Assembly: GCA_031310005.1 (NCBI GenBank)
Contig: CM062388.1
Span: 1,674,001-1,738,000, forward strand
Source: Dactylellina haptotyla
Lineage: Eukaryota > Ascomycota > Orbiliomycetes > Orbiliales > Orbiliaceae
Reading direction: 5' to 3'
Length of the DNA: 64,000 bases
The notes below the pieces were generated by a model. It saw only the letters and a list, made by a program, of their open reading frames with translations. It searched no databases and was not told the DNA's origin. A program made the position numbers and the translations under genes. This document shows, piece after piece, positions 23,684 to 36,200 of this stretch (the stretch's first letter is position 1; each line of letters starts with the position of its first letter).

Positions 23684-24770
23684 TTTGACGTGGAGGATTG
23701 GTTTTTTGATCTAAGATCGAGATGATGAAGTAAGAATCCAATACTACCTTGAAGTTTGAAGCAGCGGGTATCTACCGGATGGATTTCAGATTCACTTTCG
23801 ATGATTGAGGATTCGAACTTGGATGTTGGTCTTTCGGTCTGTAGCTTGGTGATGAAAGAAGGGGGACGATAAGTAGACCACAACCGCTTTAAATACTTGT
23901 CAGTGTGCTCCGCGGGAGGGAATAATTGCGTCTACAGTGTCAACCGTCGGGAACCTAACAAGATAAGGTCGCACGATGGTACCACAACGAACACAAAGTA
24001 TCTCGTTTATTGTCCGCCATAATCTCGGATACTTGCTCTATAATCTCTCCTAGCCGGTCATGGAAAGGCTATACTTGCTCCTAATTTAAACAACCTTATA
24101 CGATGGTATCCAGAGATCGAGGATGTGTATGGATGCCTTTTAGATATCGCATTGAAGGTTAGCTTCATAGTCCGGACCCCACGCTTCGACGCCGTGAGTA
24201 CTACTCTTAGACCCTATGTGTTTGAATGCCGCACTTTATCCTTGTATCATGCTCAATTCGAGACCTTGATAACTTTGATTGTTTCAGACGGCTTTGTTGT
24301 CTGGTTTTTGAGACATACTTTCTGAGACTTGCTCGAGTTCGAGTAGTGCAAGTGATCATGCCACCGTGAGCTCCGTGGGAGGCAAATCCGGAGTTAGCGC
24401 TATATTAGGTTCCAGTATAGACTATTTCGGTAGTGTGCTTCAGAATCGGACGCTCTCAACGACAAAGCTGATTTACCCCCTTCACTGACCCTCTCGAGAC
24501 ACTATTCGAACATCACATTTTGACAAGGTGTCCCAGCTTCTCCCGACAAACAACCTTTATCCTACATGAATTGCAACCCTTGAAGCAAAAACCTACTCTC
24601 GACCTCAAAGAAACTTCTAAACAAGAACCCAAAAAAAGTAAGTGATATCTAGCTAATTCTTTGGTACTCTTCCTACCATGTTAAAGGTTTTAGATACGAA
24701 ACTGGTCTTCTTCGGAGCCTCAAGGATTAGTGCTGATCGATTCTTGCCATAGTTCCTTCAACACCGCAAA
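23684..24770. other. Divergent intergenic region between zinc-ribbon copies 1 and 2
   Basis: About 1.1 kb between two divergently transcribed micro-genes, so it probably carries both promoters. A 66-residue frame at 24125-24325 has no recognisable family and no splice-based support. The right end holds a likely 5' UTR intron of copy 2, listed separately. Confidence 0.45.
24638..24752 (+). other. Probable 5' UTR intron of zinc-ribbon copy 2
   Basis: A consensus donor GTAAGT at 24638 and an acceptor GCCATAG ending at 24752 bracket 115 nt. This lies 18 nt upstream of the copy 2 ATG, after an A-rich leader. If transcribed, the start codon of copy 2 would follow directly after this splice. Inferred only from splice motifs. 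Confidence 0.4.
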
Positions 24771-24999
24771 ATGAAGAACACTCAAATTCAAGAGCAAACC
24801 TCACCCAAAAATGTATATATCATCCATTCTTCAGATTAGTTCCAAAAAACAGCCTCAATCTACTAATACGTTCAGTTAGGCTGGCGTCGACACTCCTGTT
24901 GATAGCAACGCCCTCCAATGCAAGTACTGCAAGGGGACCACTTGGACCTCTGCAGGATACTGCCGAGGCTGTGGGAGACCTGCTTCTCACAGCGGTTGA
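24771..24999 (+). CDS. Micro-protein with C-x2-C-x10-C-x2-C zinc ribbon (copy 2)
   Basis: Two-exon micro-gene, 53 aa. Exon 1 is 24771-24812 (MKNTQIQEQTSPKN). The 67 nt intron has donor GTATAT, a textbook CTACTAATAC branch site and acceptor GTTAG, phase 0. Exon 2 is 24880-24999. The ribbon reads QCKYCKGTTWTSAGYCRGCG with cysteines at 28, 31, 42 and 45, then RPASHSG and a stop. The spacing is identical to the other three copies though few other residues are shared. The leader shares a TSPK motif with copies 1 and 4. No signal peptide. The 61 nt between the two exons contains stops, so no unspliced frame reads through. Function unknown. Confidence 0.66.
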
Positions 25000-25949
25000 T
25001 TGATTCATATACAATATTCTGAGTCTTCGACTTACCTGCACCATTTTCTTCTTCTTTCCTTTTGGCCAAAAAGAAAACAACAAAAAAATGTTACTGTGCT
25101 GGGCTTGATTCTTCTCTGAGCGCGATCCTGAACTTTCGGTGGTTTGAAGCATCGGAGGAATAGGATACATTAGATACATTAGATACATTCCATGAAATAA
25201 TTCCGATTGAAGATCTTGGTTTGCCTTGTTTAGACATAGACTTGCCACGATCTGATATTATCGATCCACCTCTACTTGTTGCATTTCCACATTAGGAGCA
25301 CAAGTCGTAAATTATTATATCTGCTACGCCAGAATAGCAAACACTAGTATTATCGCCGTTTGGCTCATAAATTATGTATGCGTTTGATTTATATCTTGAT
25401 TGTTTGCCTAATACTGTGCTCTAACAATATATAGATATATAGATACCTATCGCGTATATATCGTAACAGTACCTTTATGGAGGATATGTACAGTCAGAGG
25501 CGTTCTCGTGGTAAAAGCGTATTGATGTCCTGAATATATAACTCTATATAAGCATGGAAGATATGTTTTCGTATGGTATATCAGCTAGGATCTTCATATT
25601 AGGCGAATTTTAAATGTCATGGATTTCATGCTGTCGATCGCGAGGTTGGTGATTCCCACCGTACGTGACACGGATTTCGATGTTATAGCTAGTATTGCTT
25701 CGAACCTATCGCCTTTTGCACGAAGCAAGGGAAGGTCTGGATACGAGACTTCAACTAGTACTTCTAATTAATTTTTTTTCAAATTCAAGCGTCTCCTTTT
25801 AAGATTACATGTATGTAGCGGGAAAAATGACTGAGGCGCACTGTTTTCTATCTAAGCGGGGTCAAAGGAGATATTTGCGGAGTGTTCAAGCAAAAAAGGC
25901 TACGAAAACGCAAGATGAAGGAAAAATCTATTGGAGAATGTTTCCTAGT
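25000..25949. other. AT-rich spacer between convergent zinc-ribbon copies 2 and 3
   Basis: About 0.95 kb with no gene seen. It holds a 9 bp tandem repeat (GATACATTA, nearly three units) at 25164-25189 and ATATAGATATATAGATA-like repeats near 25427-25465. Copies 2 and 3 converge here, so both 3' UTRs should lie in it. Confidence 0.45.
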
Positions 25950-26165
25950 TTACTCGCCAATTGGGTCGATTCTTTGGTGACAGTCAGCGCATCTCCCTTC
26001 CTCCGTAATGTCTTCGCTCCCGCAATAAGGGCAAATTTCAGGGTAGATAAGCTGTAAACGTACGAATTAGAATGAAGACAACATATAGAAGAACTGCATA
26101 TGTAAATTGCTTTCAGTTTTCTTGGATTTGCTAGGACTTACTTGATTGATCAATTCGTTGGACAT
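25950..26165 (-). CDS. Micro-protein with C-x2-C-x10-C-x2-C zinc ribbon (copy 3)
   Basis: The smallest copy, 41 aa. Exon 1 is 26165-26142 (MSNELINQ, 8 codons). The 90 nt intron has donor GTAAGT and acceptor TTTACAG, phase 0. Exon 2 is 26051-25950. The ribbon reads ICPYCGSEDITEEGRCADCH with cysteines at 15, 18, 29 and 32, then QRIDPIGE and a stop. CPYCG..DI....G.C shows it is the closest relative of copy 1. It lacks the SPK leader motif of the others. Almost the whole protein is the ribbon. Function unknown. The small size alone would be weak evidence; the splice consensus and shared design make it credible. Confidence 0.66.
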
Positions 26166-27036
26166 TTTGATTGTATGTATGAAGAACCTGTATGAAGGTT
26201 TGGAATGATTTTCTAGGCTTTTGATAGATTTCTAGAATTCTTTGAGTATTTGGGATGGTTTACAAATTCTTCAGGAGGAGAGGAGGAGAGTGCGCGGAGC
26301 CTGATTTTAAAAATAGTTTCTCTCGAGTATTTAGATTTTTGTCTAAATGTCCCCCAGATTTGAAAACTTGCAATCTCTTGTGAATATTAGATCCTGTTAT
26401 AAAAGGTTTCCTCGTCCCGAGAAGCTCGTTTTCCCATCTAATGAGCCTTCAAATATCAAATTGACGACGCCGTGGTGACAAGTATACCACGAGATATATT
26501 TGTTTCGAGTCTACGCTCAGCGGTACATGGCCTAAATATAAATTCACGAAAATTGCAAGATCTTACGATTTGATTCTTCAATTAATTTCCATAGGTTTAC
26601 TTACGTTTCATTTCGCATATTTGCAGTTAAACCGTCTCACATGGCCATCCTCCCGACCAATTGCATATCATAGTTGCGGTCTTGAGTTCTCAAACCTCAT
26701 CCTAGACGCAGATTCACAGCGGCGCGAGTATGCTTACTCTAGATATGGTTTTCAATATCCAAATTAAAATTGACCCAAGCGCCGCAAGGACGCTATACTG
26801 ATATTCAGTGCCTTGACTTCCTCTCGAGTGTTCAACGCTAGATTTGAGATTCTAGTATGACATTTCTTTTTAAAACACTAGTTCCCAATATATAGGCAAT
26901 ACCGACTGCATATAGAAAGAAGAGAGAAACTAGAGATCGAAACCAAAAATTCTCAAAACAATCCGGAGCTCTAGTAAGTATTTGGAAACGGCTACATAAA
27001 AAAGCTGGTAACCCCGATATATCTACAAGTATACTT
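26166..27036. other. Divergent AT-rich region between zinc-ribbon copies 3 and 4
   Basis: About 0.9 kb between divergently transcribed copies 3 and 4. GGAGGAGAGGAGGAG lies near 26273-26290, the rest is AT-rich. A minus-strand frame around 26640-26760 contains a lone Cys but not the four-cysteine spacing, so I do not call a fifth copy. Confidence 0.45.
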
Positions 27037-27251
27037 ATGGGAAAGGAAACCGCTACCATGTCTCCCAAGCAGAGCAATTGCAAGGCAAGTTCCATATTTG
27101 TTGTGATGAGAGCTTGTGTTTATAAAAAGGTACTGACTGTGTCTATAATCGATTTTAGGACGAAGTCTGTGGGGGTATTTGCAGGCACTGCGGAGGCAAT
27201 CGTATTGATGGAAACCACTTTTGCCTTACTTGCGGAACCTACAACGGCTAG
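27037..27251 (+). CDS. Micro-protein with C-x2-C-x10-C-x2-C zinc ribbon (copy 4)
   Basis: Two-exon micro-gene, 46 aa. Exon 1 is 27037-27084 (MGKETATMSPKQSNCK), exon 2 is 27159-27251. The 74 nt intron has a non-canonical GC donor in the strong context AAG/GCAAGT and acceptor TTTTAG, phase 0 like the other copies. The ribbon reads ICRHCGGNRIDGNHFCLTCG with cysteines at 24, 27, 38 and 41 (two more Cys, 15 and 20, lie outside), ending TYNG. The nearest GT alternative would shift exon 2 out of the cysteine frame. An internal ATG at 27058 would give 39 aa. Closest to bacterial-style CPxCG ribbons in look; function unknown. Confidence 0.6.
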
Positions 27252-27667
27252 TAGTTAGACAGTCCTCACCCGAGGAGCTTTGACCATCATATTGGCGGTT
27301 TGCGACAGTGACTGGATAATTATTGGGATTTCGTGGCTTAATTTCTTCTAGGGCTTCCCTCTTTTCTCTTTTCTATTTAATTTTAATTTCCGATCCAACT
27401 GGAATGTTAGATAAGGATACAATCCCAACGGGAGTGACTGCATCTTGCAAGCTTGAGGGATGGTGTTGTGATGTTGGGCGAGAACCCTGCCGCGGTGGTG
27501 CAAAGCCCCAGGCCAGCTGCTAAACCGCTTCTGACCGCAGAAATAAAATAATCCCTGCTGGCTGCCCCACCGTCGACACGAGCTAAAACGGAACTTGGAG
27601 AAATTAAACCTATCGACAGATTTTTTTTTGGTCGTGGCAAGGTTGTTACCGAATACGACAAACAAAT
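27252..27667. other. Intergenic between zinc-ribbon copy 4 and PRMT3
   Basis: About 0.4 kb, T-rich at 27340-27400. It probably holds the copy 4 3' UTR and the PRMT3 promoter. No gene seen. Confidence 0.5.
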
Positions 27668-29599
<1,932 letters not shown>

Positions 29600-29988
29600 G
29601 GAATTCGCGGCTGCGACTTTGTAGCACCATAACAAAATCGATTTAATTTAATTCAATTTCTCCCCGAGACTGTCGACGGGCCCGTAGAAAAAGAAATGAC
29701 TTGAAGTCTAGAATACCCCAATACATGGTTTATGGACTGTGTGTGAAGGTGGGGTCCGGATCCGGGGTAGAGATACCTTTCCTGCAGAGAGAAAGGCTTA
29801 AGCGCAGGTTCAAACCGGACCGTTTTCCCAATCAGCAAGTCGCCAAATGTCATCCAGCTCCTCGCTTGGTCTAAACCGCCTCGACATCTTTCAATCCAAA
29901 CCCGGTAAACTGACAAGTATATACAGCTCGAGTGATACAAGCGGGAAAGAGAGCCTGTCGTTCGTTTCGTATTGCAATTGGATCAGCT
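29600..29988. other. Intergenic between PRMT3 and the 5'-nucleotidase gene
   Basis: About 0.4 kb. It contains a short hairpin-like GGTCCGG ... CCGGACC pair near 29753-29822, which I considered and rejected as a tRNA. Otherwise promoter and UTR sequence. Confidence 0.5.
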
Positions 29989-32471
29989 ATGGGCGAAGTT
30001 ATCTACTCGGCCGGGCGGGATACCCCGCCAGACATCCGCCTCATCCACTTCAACGACGTCTACAACATCGGAGCCAGGTGAGCACGCAACACACATCCTG
30101 CAACGCGGCCACAAACATGGCCATGCATCGACACACGCTGATAGTCCGAACCCGATTCCAGCACCCGAGAGCCAGTTGGTGGTGCCGCCAGATTTATCAG
30201 TCTGGTTAAACACTATCGCGATGCCGAAGAATTCAAAGACCAGCCGGGTCTCCTCGTTTTCTTCTCCGGGGATGCATATAACCCGTCTCTGGAGAGCACA
30301 GTTACCAAGGGTTAGTTGGCGGAGAGTTTGTTCCTTAGATTTCAAGATCGAACTAAGGCGCCATTAGGGAAACACATGCCACCGATCCTCAATGCAATCG
30401 GTATTGATGCCGCATGTGCTGGTAATCACGACTTTGACTACTCTCCTGAGAACTTTGCCCATCTGTCGAAATTATGGTAAAGCTGCCCTGAGACTCTGGA
30501 GAATGTTTTTCAGTTTCTTATTACGAGCCAAAAAAATCTATAGCAACTTCCCATGGCTAGCTGCCAATCTTTATCTCGACGGCAAGCCCATCGGCGACTG
30601 CAAACACACGACGATGCTGACTACCACTGATGGCATCAAAGTTGGTGTTATCGGTCTCGTTGAAGAAGAATGGATTGCTACTGTGAACAGCATACCCCCT
30701 AACGTGGAGTATCGCGATGCGGCTGAGGTAGCGAAAGAGCTGGTCCCAAAACTCAGGGAAGAAGGAGCAGAAATGATCGTGGTGGTTTCGCACTCTAGAG
30801 AGCCTAATGATATCAAGCTGGCCAAGGAGTTGCCGGAGGGCTTGATTGATATCGTAAGTTAAAGGTATAAAGCCATTCAGATATCGAACAGTGGCTAACA
30901 GAAATTGTAGATATTAGGAGGGTAAGATCGAGTTAGATTGATTAGCTTGGCACATTTGCTAAGATAGTTTCCCCAGCCATGACCATCATTACGCCCATCA
31001 AATCGTGAATGGGACGCCAGTTCTACGTAGCGGAACGGATTTCAAGAATGTAAGATGACTGAGAATACATACTGCCAGATCAAAGTTAATAATCGGGCGG
31101 ATTCTAGCTATCATATCTCACAGCTCGCAGGAAGCCATCCGGAAAAGGCTGGGATTTCGATGTCCTCAAACGCGATATTACTAGCGAGATCAAAGAGGAT
31201 GAGGAAGCTGCTAAAATCGTTAATGACCTATCCGGAGCTCTCAAGGCTAAAATGGAGAAACCCATCGGTATAACTTCAGTTCCTCTCGACTCTCGTTTCA
31301 CCGTGGTTCGGACCCAAGAGTCTAATATCGGAAACTTCTCCTGCGACGTCATGAGATACTTCTATAACACGGATTGCGCTCTCATGGCGGCAGGTACAAT
31401 TCGTGGAGACGTCATTTACGAACCCGGAATCATTCGCATAAAAGACTTGCTAGATTGTTTTCCTTTCCAGGATCCCTGCGTGGTTATCAAAATCAGCGGA
31501 GAGAAGATTATAGGAGCCCTAGAGAACGCCTTCTCCAAGGTCCCTGCCTTGGAAGGCCGCTTCCCTCAAGTGTCGGGGATGAGGGTTATTTATGACCCGG
31601 CTGCCGAACCTTATAAACGGGTGCGCGAGGTATCGATTGCTTCTCGCGAGGATTCCAGCATATATGAACCTATTGTAAACGACAAATTATATACAATGGC
31701 GAGTAAGTCACACATCCTCTTAACATGGACTGTTGTGGAAGATAGGAATCGCACTAAACATTGCATGGGTGGCATTAAGCTCGGGAGTACATGCAACGAG
31801 GCAAAGAAGGCAACGAAGTAATGGAAGATTGCGAGATCCTTGTCAACGCAGAGTCCGGCCTCCTCATGTCGACTCTTCTACGTCAATATTTCCTTTCCCT
31901 AAAAGTTCTCGGAAGTTGGTCCAATGCTGTTCCGGACACGGTCTGCGTCAATCCAAATAATACAATTCTAAGCACAGATCAAACACCCGCAGTAAAAGTC
32001 TCGGATGCTGGCGACTCATCCGAAGAATCGATTGCTGGAGCATTTATTGAGGGATCCCAAGATCAACAGCAAACGCAAGGGCGGCGTCCGTCAATGCTAC
32101 ACCATTCGACATTTACCTCTCAACGTTTCCAGCGACTACAACAACGGCACAAGCAAAAGGGCATGTTAGAGGACGATCCGCACGATAGTTTATCCCTCGG
32201 ATCCGCTGCATCAACCCTAGGAGACGGCAGGAGTAGTCCTATCTCTCCCGTCGTGGACGACGAGACTAAAAAGATCCTAGACGAGTTGAAGAAGAAAGCG
32301 GGTAGGAAATGGGGTAGATTAGCTCTGGGTAGAGGATTGAAGGCGGATAACGGTGAGACCGGGAAAGAGGAGCTGGGAGGAACAAAGCATACAGATCACC
32401 ATGGATTGAACTGGTGTAAAGGGATTAGACCTATGGTTGAAGGCAGGATCAAAACTGTGGGACAGCAGTGA
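29989..32471 (+). CDS. Cytosolic metallophosphatase of the 5'-nucleotidase (UshA) family
   Basis: Calcineurin-like phosphoesterase plus 5'-nucleotidase C-terminal domain. Eight exons: 29989-30077, 30162-30310, 30368-30476, 30544-30853, 30911-30921 (11 nt), 30977-31049, 31108-31702, 31780-32471, coding 675 aa. Metal-site motifs in order: IRLIHFNDVYNIGAS, FFSGDAYNPS, CAGNHDFDYSPENF, VVVSHSREPND and LGGHDHHYAHQIVNGTPVLR. The last is assembled from the 11 nt exon plus its neighbours. The C-terminal domain shows QESNIGNFSCDVMR, GTIRGDVIYEPG and FPQVSGMRVIYD. There is no signal peptide, unlike secreted UshA, so it is probably cytosolic. The last about 200 residues are a basic/Ser-rich tail typical of fungal members. 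The substrate (nucleotide or other phosphate ester) cannot be told from sequence. Confidence 0.93.
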
Positions 32472-33238
32472 AGGACTTTTAGTTCTAGATGTAGCCATGG
32501 AAATTAACCATTCGATGAACCATACAAATTCCTTCTCTCAGGCATCAACCAGCGGGAGAATATTTTGGATCATAGGCATATCGTCACTACAACGGCGATA
32601 CCGGTGTTTTAAAAAGATCGATGAATGTGCTTTTATAAATTTCCCTGAGAGGCTACCAATGTAAGCTTGAAAGATAAGAGATATAGATAGAATCGGTGAT
32701 TAGATGGAACAAAGAAAACGCTAGAATTAAACGCCCGCTAAAAACCACACCCAAGAAGTCGCATTAAATGGGACCAATGATAGATAGGGCAAGGAAATAA
32801 GAGGTGGTCGAAGGAAGAGGATATTATGGTGAGTATAAGAGGTCTTTTGGTTATGTTTTGTTTATAAGGAAATGCTGATAACTCCTCAGGAGGTGCAGGT
32901 GCAGTTTTGAGTAACTTTGTCTAACCAATAATGAAATAAACATAAGTGAAACTTTGTAGAATAAAATGGGTATCATGGGAAACCAGTAAAGTAGGAAAGA
33001 CGACAAAAGGGAAAACGCTGAAAAGCGGTCATACTATAAACCCCAACAAGATACAACAAAACCAAAAGCTATAAAAAAGAAAAAACCAACGAATACACCA
33101 CCGCCACCTTCCATTTTAAGTGCATCCTGACAAAATCCTACCCATTTCAGACAAGAGAGTAACAAGAGAGGAATATATATATAAGAAAGAGTATTTAGAT
33201 GCACTGAAAGCAAAGAGGATGGGTTTACCATTCAGCTT
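32472..33238. other. Convergent intergenic region
   Basis: About 0.77 kb between the convergent ends of the phosphatase gene and LTE1, AT-rich, A-runs on the plus strand near 32940-33100. It should hold both 3' UTRs. No gene seen. Confidence 0.55.
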
Positions 33239-36200
33239 TTATCTATACTCGCCAGGAGGCTCGATTTCCAAACTCAACATTGAAATCTCGTCCTTTGTCA
33301 GCGTCGCCATCCAAAGACAGCGTTCGCAGACTCCATCAATCGGTGCAAAGTTGTACTTGGCACTCGCATCAACAAGCCTCAATAACTTTTTGACAATCTG
33401 CGCTGTCTTTTTATATTTAGTCCAGTTGACAAGCGCGGGGCCCATTGGCGTACCAGCCACCTGTGAGGTTAGCGTGGCGGTATGGATGAGATCGTGCGTG
33501 AACAAGCCGACGAACGGTATGCACCCTGTCTCGCCGGTAACGAGATCCATTTCGCGTCTGAGATTGTGATAATTCATGTTGGGCTGTACGAGCGCTTCGA
33601 GGTCTCTGAATGTTGCTCTGTCAGCTTCGGCAACCAGGCTCCAAGTCTTTTTCAAACGAGCAACGTCAGCGCTTAGAAGAGCGATGACGAGCTGGTATGT
33701 CGTAGCGAAATTTTGCAGACGACGTGTGTGTGCTGCGATGTGGATGTATTTCGTGATGCAGCGTGCACGTTCAAAGATATCCCGGGTCATAACAATTTCT
33801 GAGGTAGCCCAGCTCACCATCTGAGAAAAGGAGAGTCAGCAAGAATACAATAACGTGAAAATCTAGAAAGAAAAACTTACGAGGTTAAACCTGGCAACAA
33901 CGATCTCGACTCCTCGGACGTCATTATTCTTTAAAAATTCAACCCAGTCCCTGAACGGCTTGCTCGTCGGTTTCCATCTCAACTCAACCAACTCCTTCCA
34001 ATCAATCTCTGTAAGCGCATCTTTTTCAATAAGAGTGAACTGCTTTGCCAATAGCTCTGAGTCGTAAGCGAGAATGAATGGAAGGTGGATATTGGTCGCA
34101 TGTACACCAGATTCAGCCGCCTTTCTAAGTTTATTCGGTCGATATTTGACCGAAAGCGGATCGATTTTCGTCTCAGGCGGGATAATAGTAGACATATCGA
34201 CTGTAGGAAGCTCGAGCTCTGGAGATTTGCTGATTGCTCTATCTAGTGTAAGAGGCGGGCTTGGAGGGTGGCGCATTGGGTGTGCCGGAACACCAGCCTC
34301 GGCAAGAAGCACCGAAGGTTGGAGACCGGGGAGCACTGAGGAGGATATACTAATAGGTCGCGGTGGATGTTGGCTGGAAGTCGGTTCCTCTGATATTTCC
34401 GAAGAGAGATCGCTCATGTCGTCTGGATCAATCTCAATCTCTTGAACCTCGATTTTTGGACCTGATGGTACAGCAGACTCTTCGAGTTCTCTTTGGATAT
34501 CGGCCAGACTGAGAGTTCGTTGGTCGTCAATGGTGTCGGGAATCGACAGGAGATTCGTCCCCGCGGACAAAATCCTTTCGCCTATTGGAATGTTCTCCTT
34601 ATCGACCAAGAACTCTTCGTTTTCACTTTCTGTGCTATCCTCAGGCTCAGAGTCGAGCAAGAGGAAAGACTGCGTCTTAGGCTCGATTCCAAAAGGGAAC
34701 CCAGAGATCTTTCGCTCGTCGATCGCCAAGCCATTTGCACCAGAGCTGGGCAAAGGATTAAACGTATCGTTATCAATAATTTGCCTTTGTCGTTGTTTCT
34801 TCCTCTCTGGGGGCGCCAGTGTGCTCGGACGAGTAGACTCTGTTTCCGAGTCAGAATCAGATACTTCCTGTTCATGTATTTGGATGATTGGAGCTGCCGA
34901 AGTATCAAGCATCATCTCAACCTCTGCCTCGGCTGCTTCGCGTTCTCTATGGATAGAGAGTGCCCGGGCCAGCTGCTTTCGATTGTATGTGCCTTCGAGT
35001 TTCGCTAACGCGACTTCGACACCCCCATCGTCACTCATTGTGTCAGACATTTCGGCTAGTCGGAGAACCCCAGCCTCGAAAGTGTTTTCTCGTGTGGGTT
35101 CCTCGCTACCACTCTCGTCGTCGTCGTCGTCGTCATCATCTTCTTCGTCGTCGTAATCATCTTCAAGCTCATCTTCTTCAGTGGACCCTGATTCTTCGTC
35201 GTCGTCAAAGTGGTCTGGCGAGGTAGGCTTTGCCGCCGGTTTTGCCATTGTCATGGCACCAAGCGAAAGAACACCATGCTGAACGTTTGGCTGTGAATAC
35301 ATTTCGGTTTCCGGGTGTTTCTGCCAAATAGACATCGAGGAGTCCGAGAAAGTCTCGATGGTTTCCAAGGTAGCCCCTGACTGTTGTCTAGCATGATTGC
35401 CAAGATCACCAATACTCTCTGCAGCTTTGAGATCGCCACCTGGCCGACGTCTTAACATTCGATTTGGAGGGCGAGAAAAGGGCGAGCTAATAGACTTGGT
35501 TGCTGGTGAACTAATGACAGATTCATCTTCAATGATGCTATCCCCTTCAGGAATCTGGCTGGAGATTGTGCTTCCAAATCCACCCCTTGAGAAGTTCCTT
35601 GGCATAAACTTTCCGCTTGTCGCCGAATCGTAGCTATCCATAGACGATTGGTGTTGGTGACCCGGTTGAAAGATTGGAGGATCGTTAGAGAGAGTCATGA
35701 AAGAGAGTGATTTGCTCCTTCTGATCTCCGACGAATTGGATGGAGAGGGGGTGACCACGCCTGAATTATTCCAATCATCATAAGAAGATTTGCCTGCTTG
35801 ACTAGTCCTCTTCTTTTTCTTCGATTCGTCCTTCCCATCTTCCGTGCCTGAAGTTGAACTTTTGCTCCGAGAAAAGAATCTCCTGGGTTTGGTTGCCTTC
35901 GGTGTCAAAGCCTCTTCGGTTTCTTCTTCCTCGCTGATTGATAGTGGGGTTGACGCCTCGATTTCACGGCGCTTTCCTTTTGCCTCGCTAGGGCTTGGGG
36001 TTTCCTGCATAGTTGTAAGAGCCTTCCCAATCGTTAGGGTGAGCTTGCTAGCATTAACTGGTGTCATGTTGGTGAGGCGGATTTCTTCTTGTAGAGCATT
36101 ATGGAAGGCTTCCACAACACCGGCGCCAAGCAAATCTATCCTCGCAGATGCGCTTGGGGACTCCGAAGCAAGAGACTCTGTTCTGCTGAGAATACCAGTA

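Noticed and set aside
26640-26770. Possible fifth zinc-ribbon copy on the minus strand
   Set aside because: Only one cysteine in frame and no C-x2-C-x10-C-x2-C spacing or matching splice sites.
29753-29827. tRNA-like piece: GGTCCGG pairing with CCGGACC and a GGTTCAAACC box
   Set aside because: The T stem and acceptor stem would have to share bases, and no D or anticodon arm can be drawn.
30477-30543. Read-through of the intron in the 5'-nucleotidase gene as coding
   Set aside because: Reading through loses the conserved join SKLCNFPWLAANLY, which splicing at TG/GTAAAG restores.
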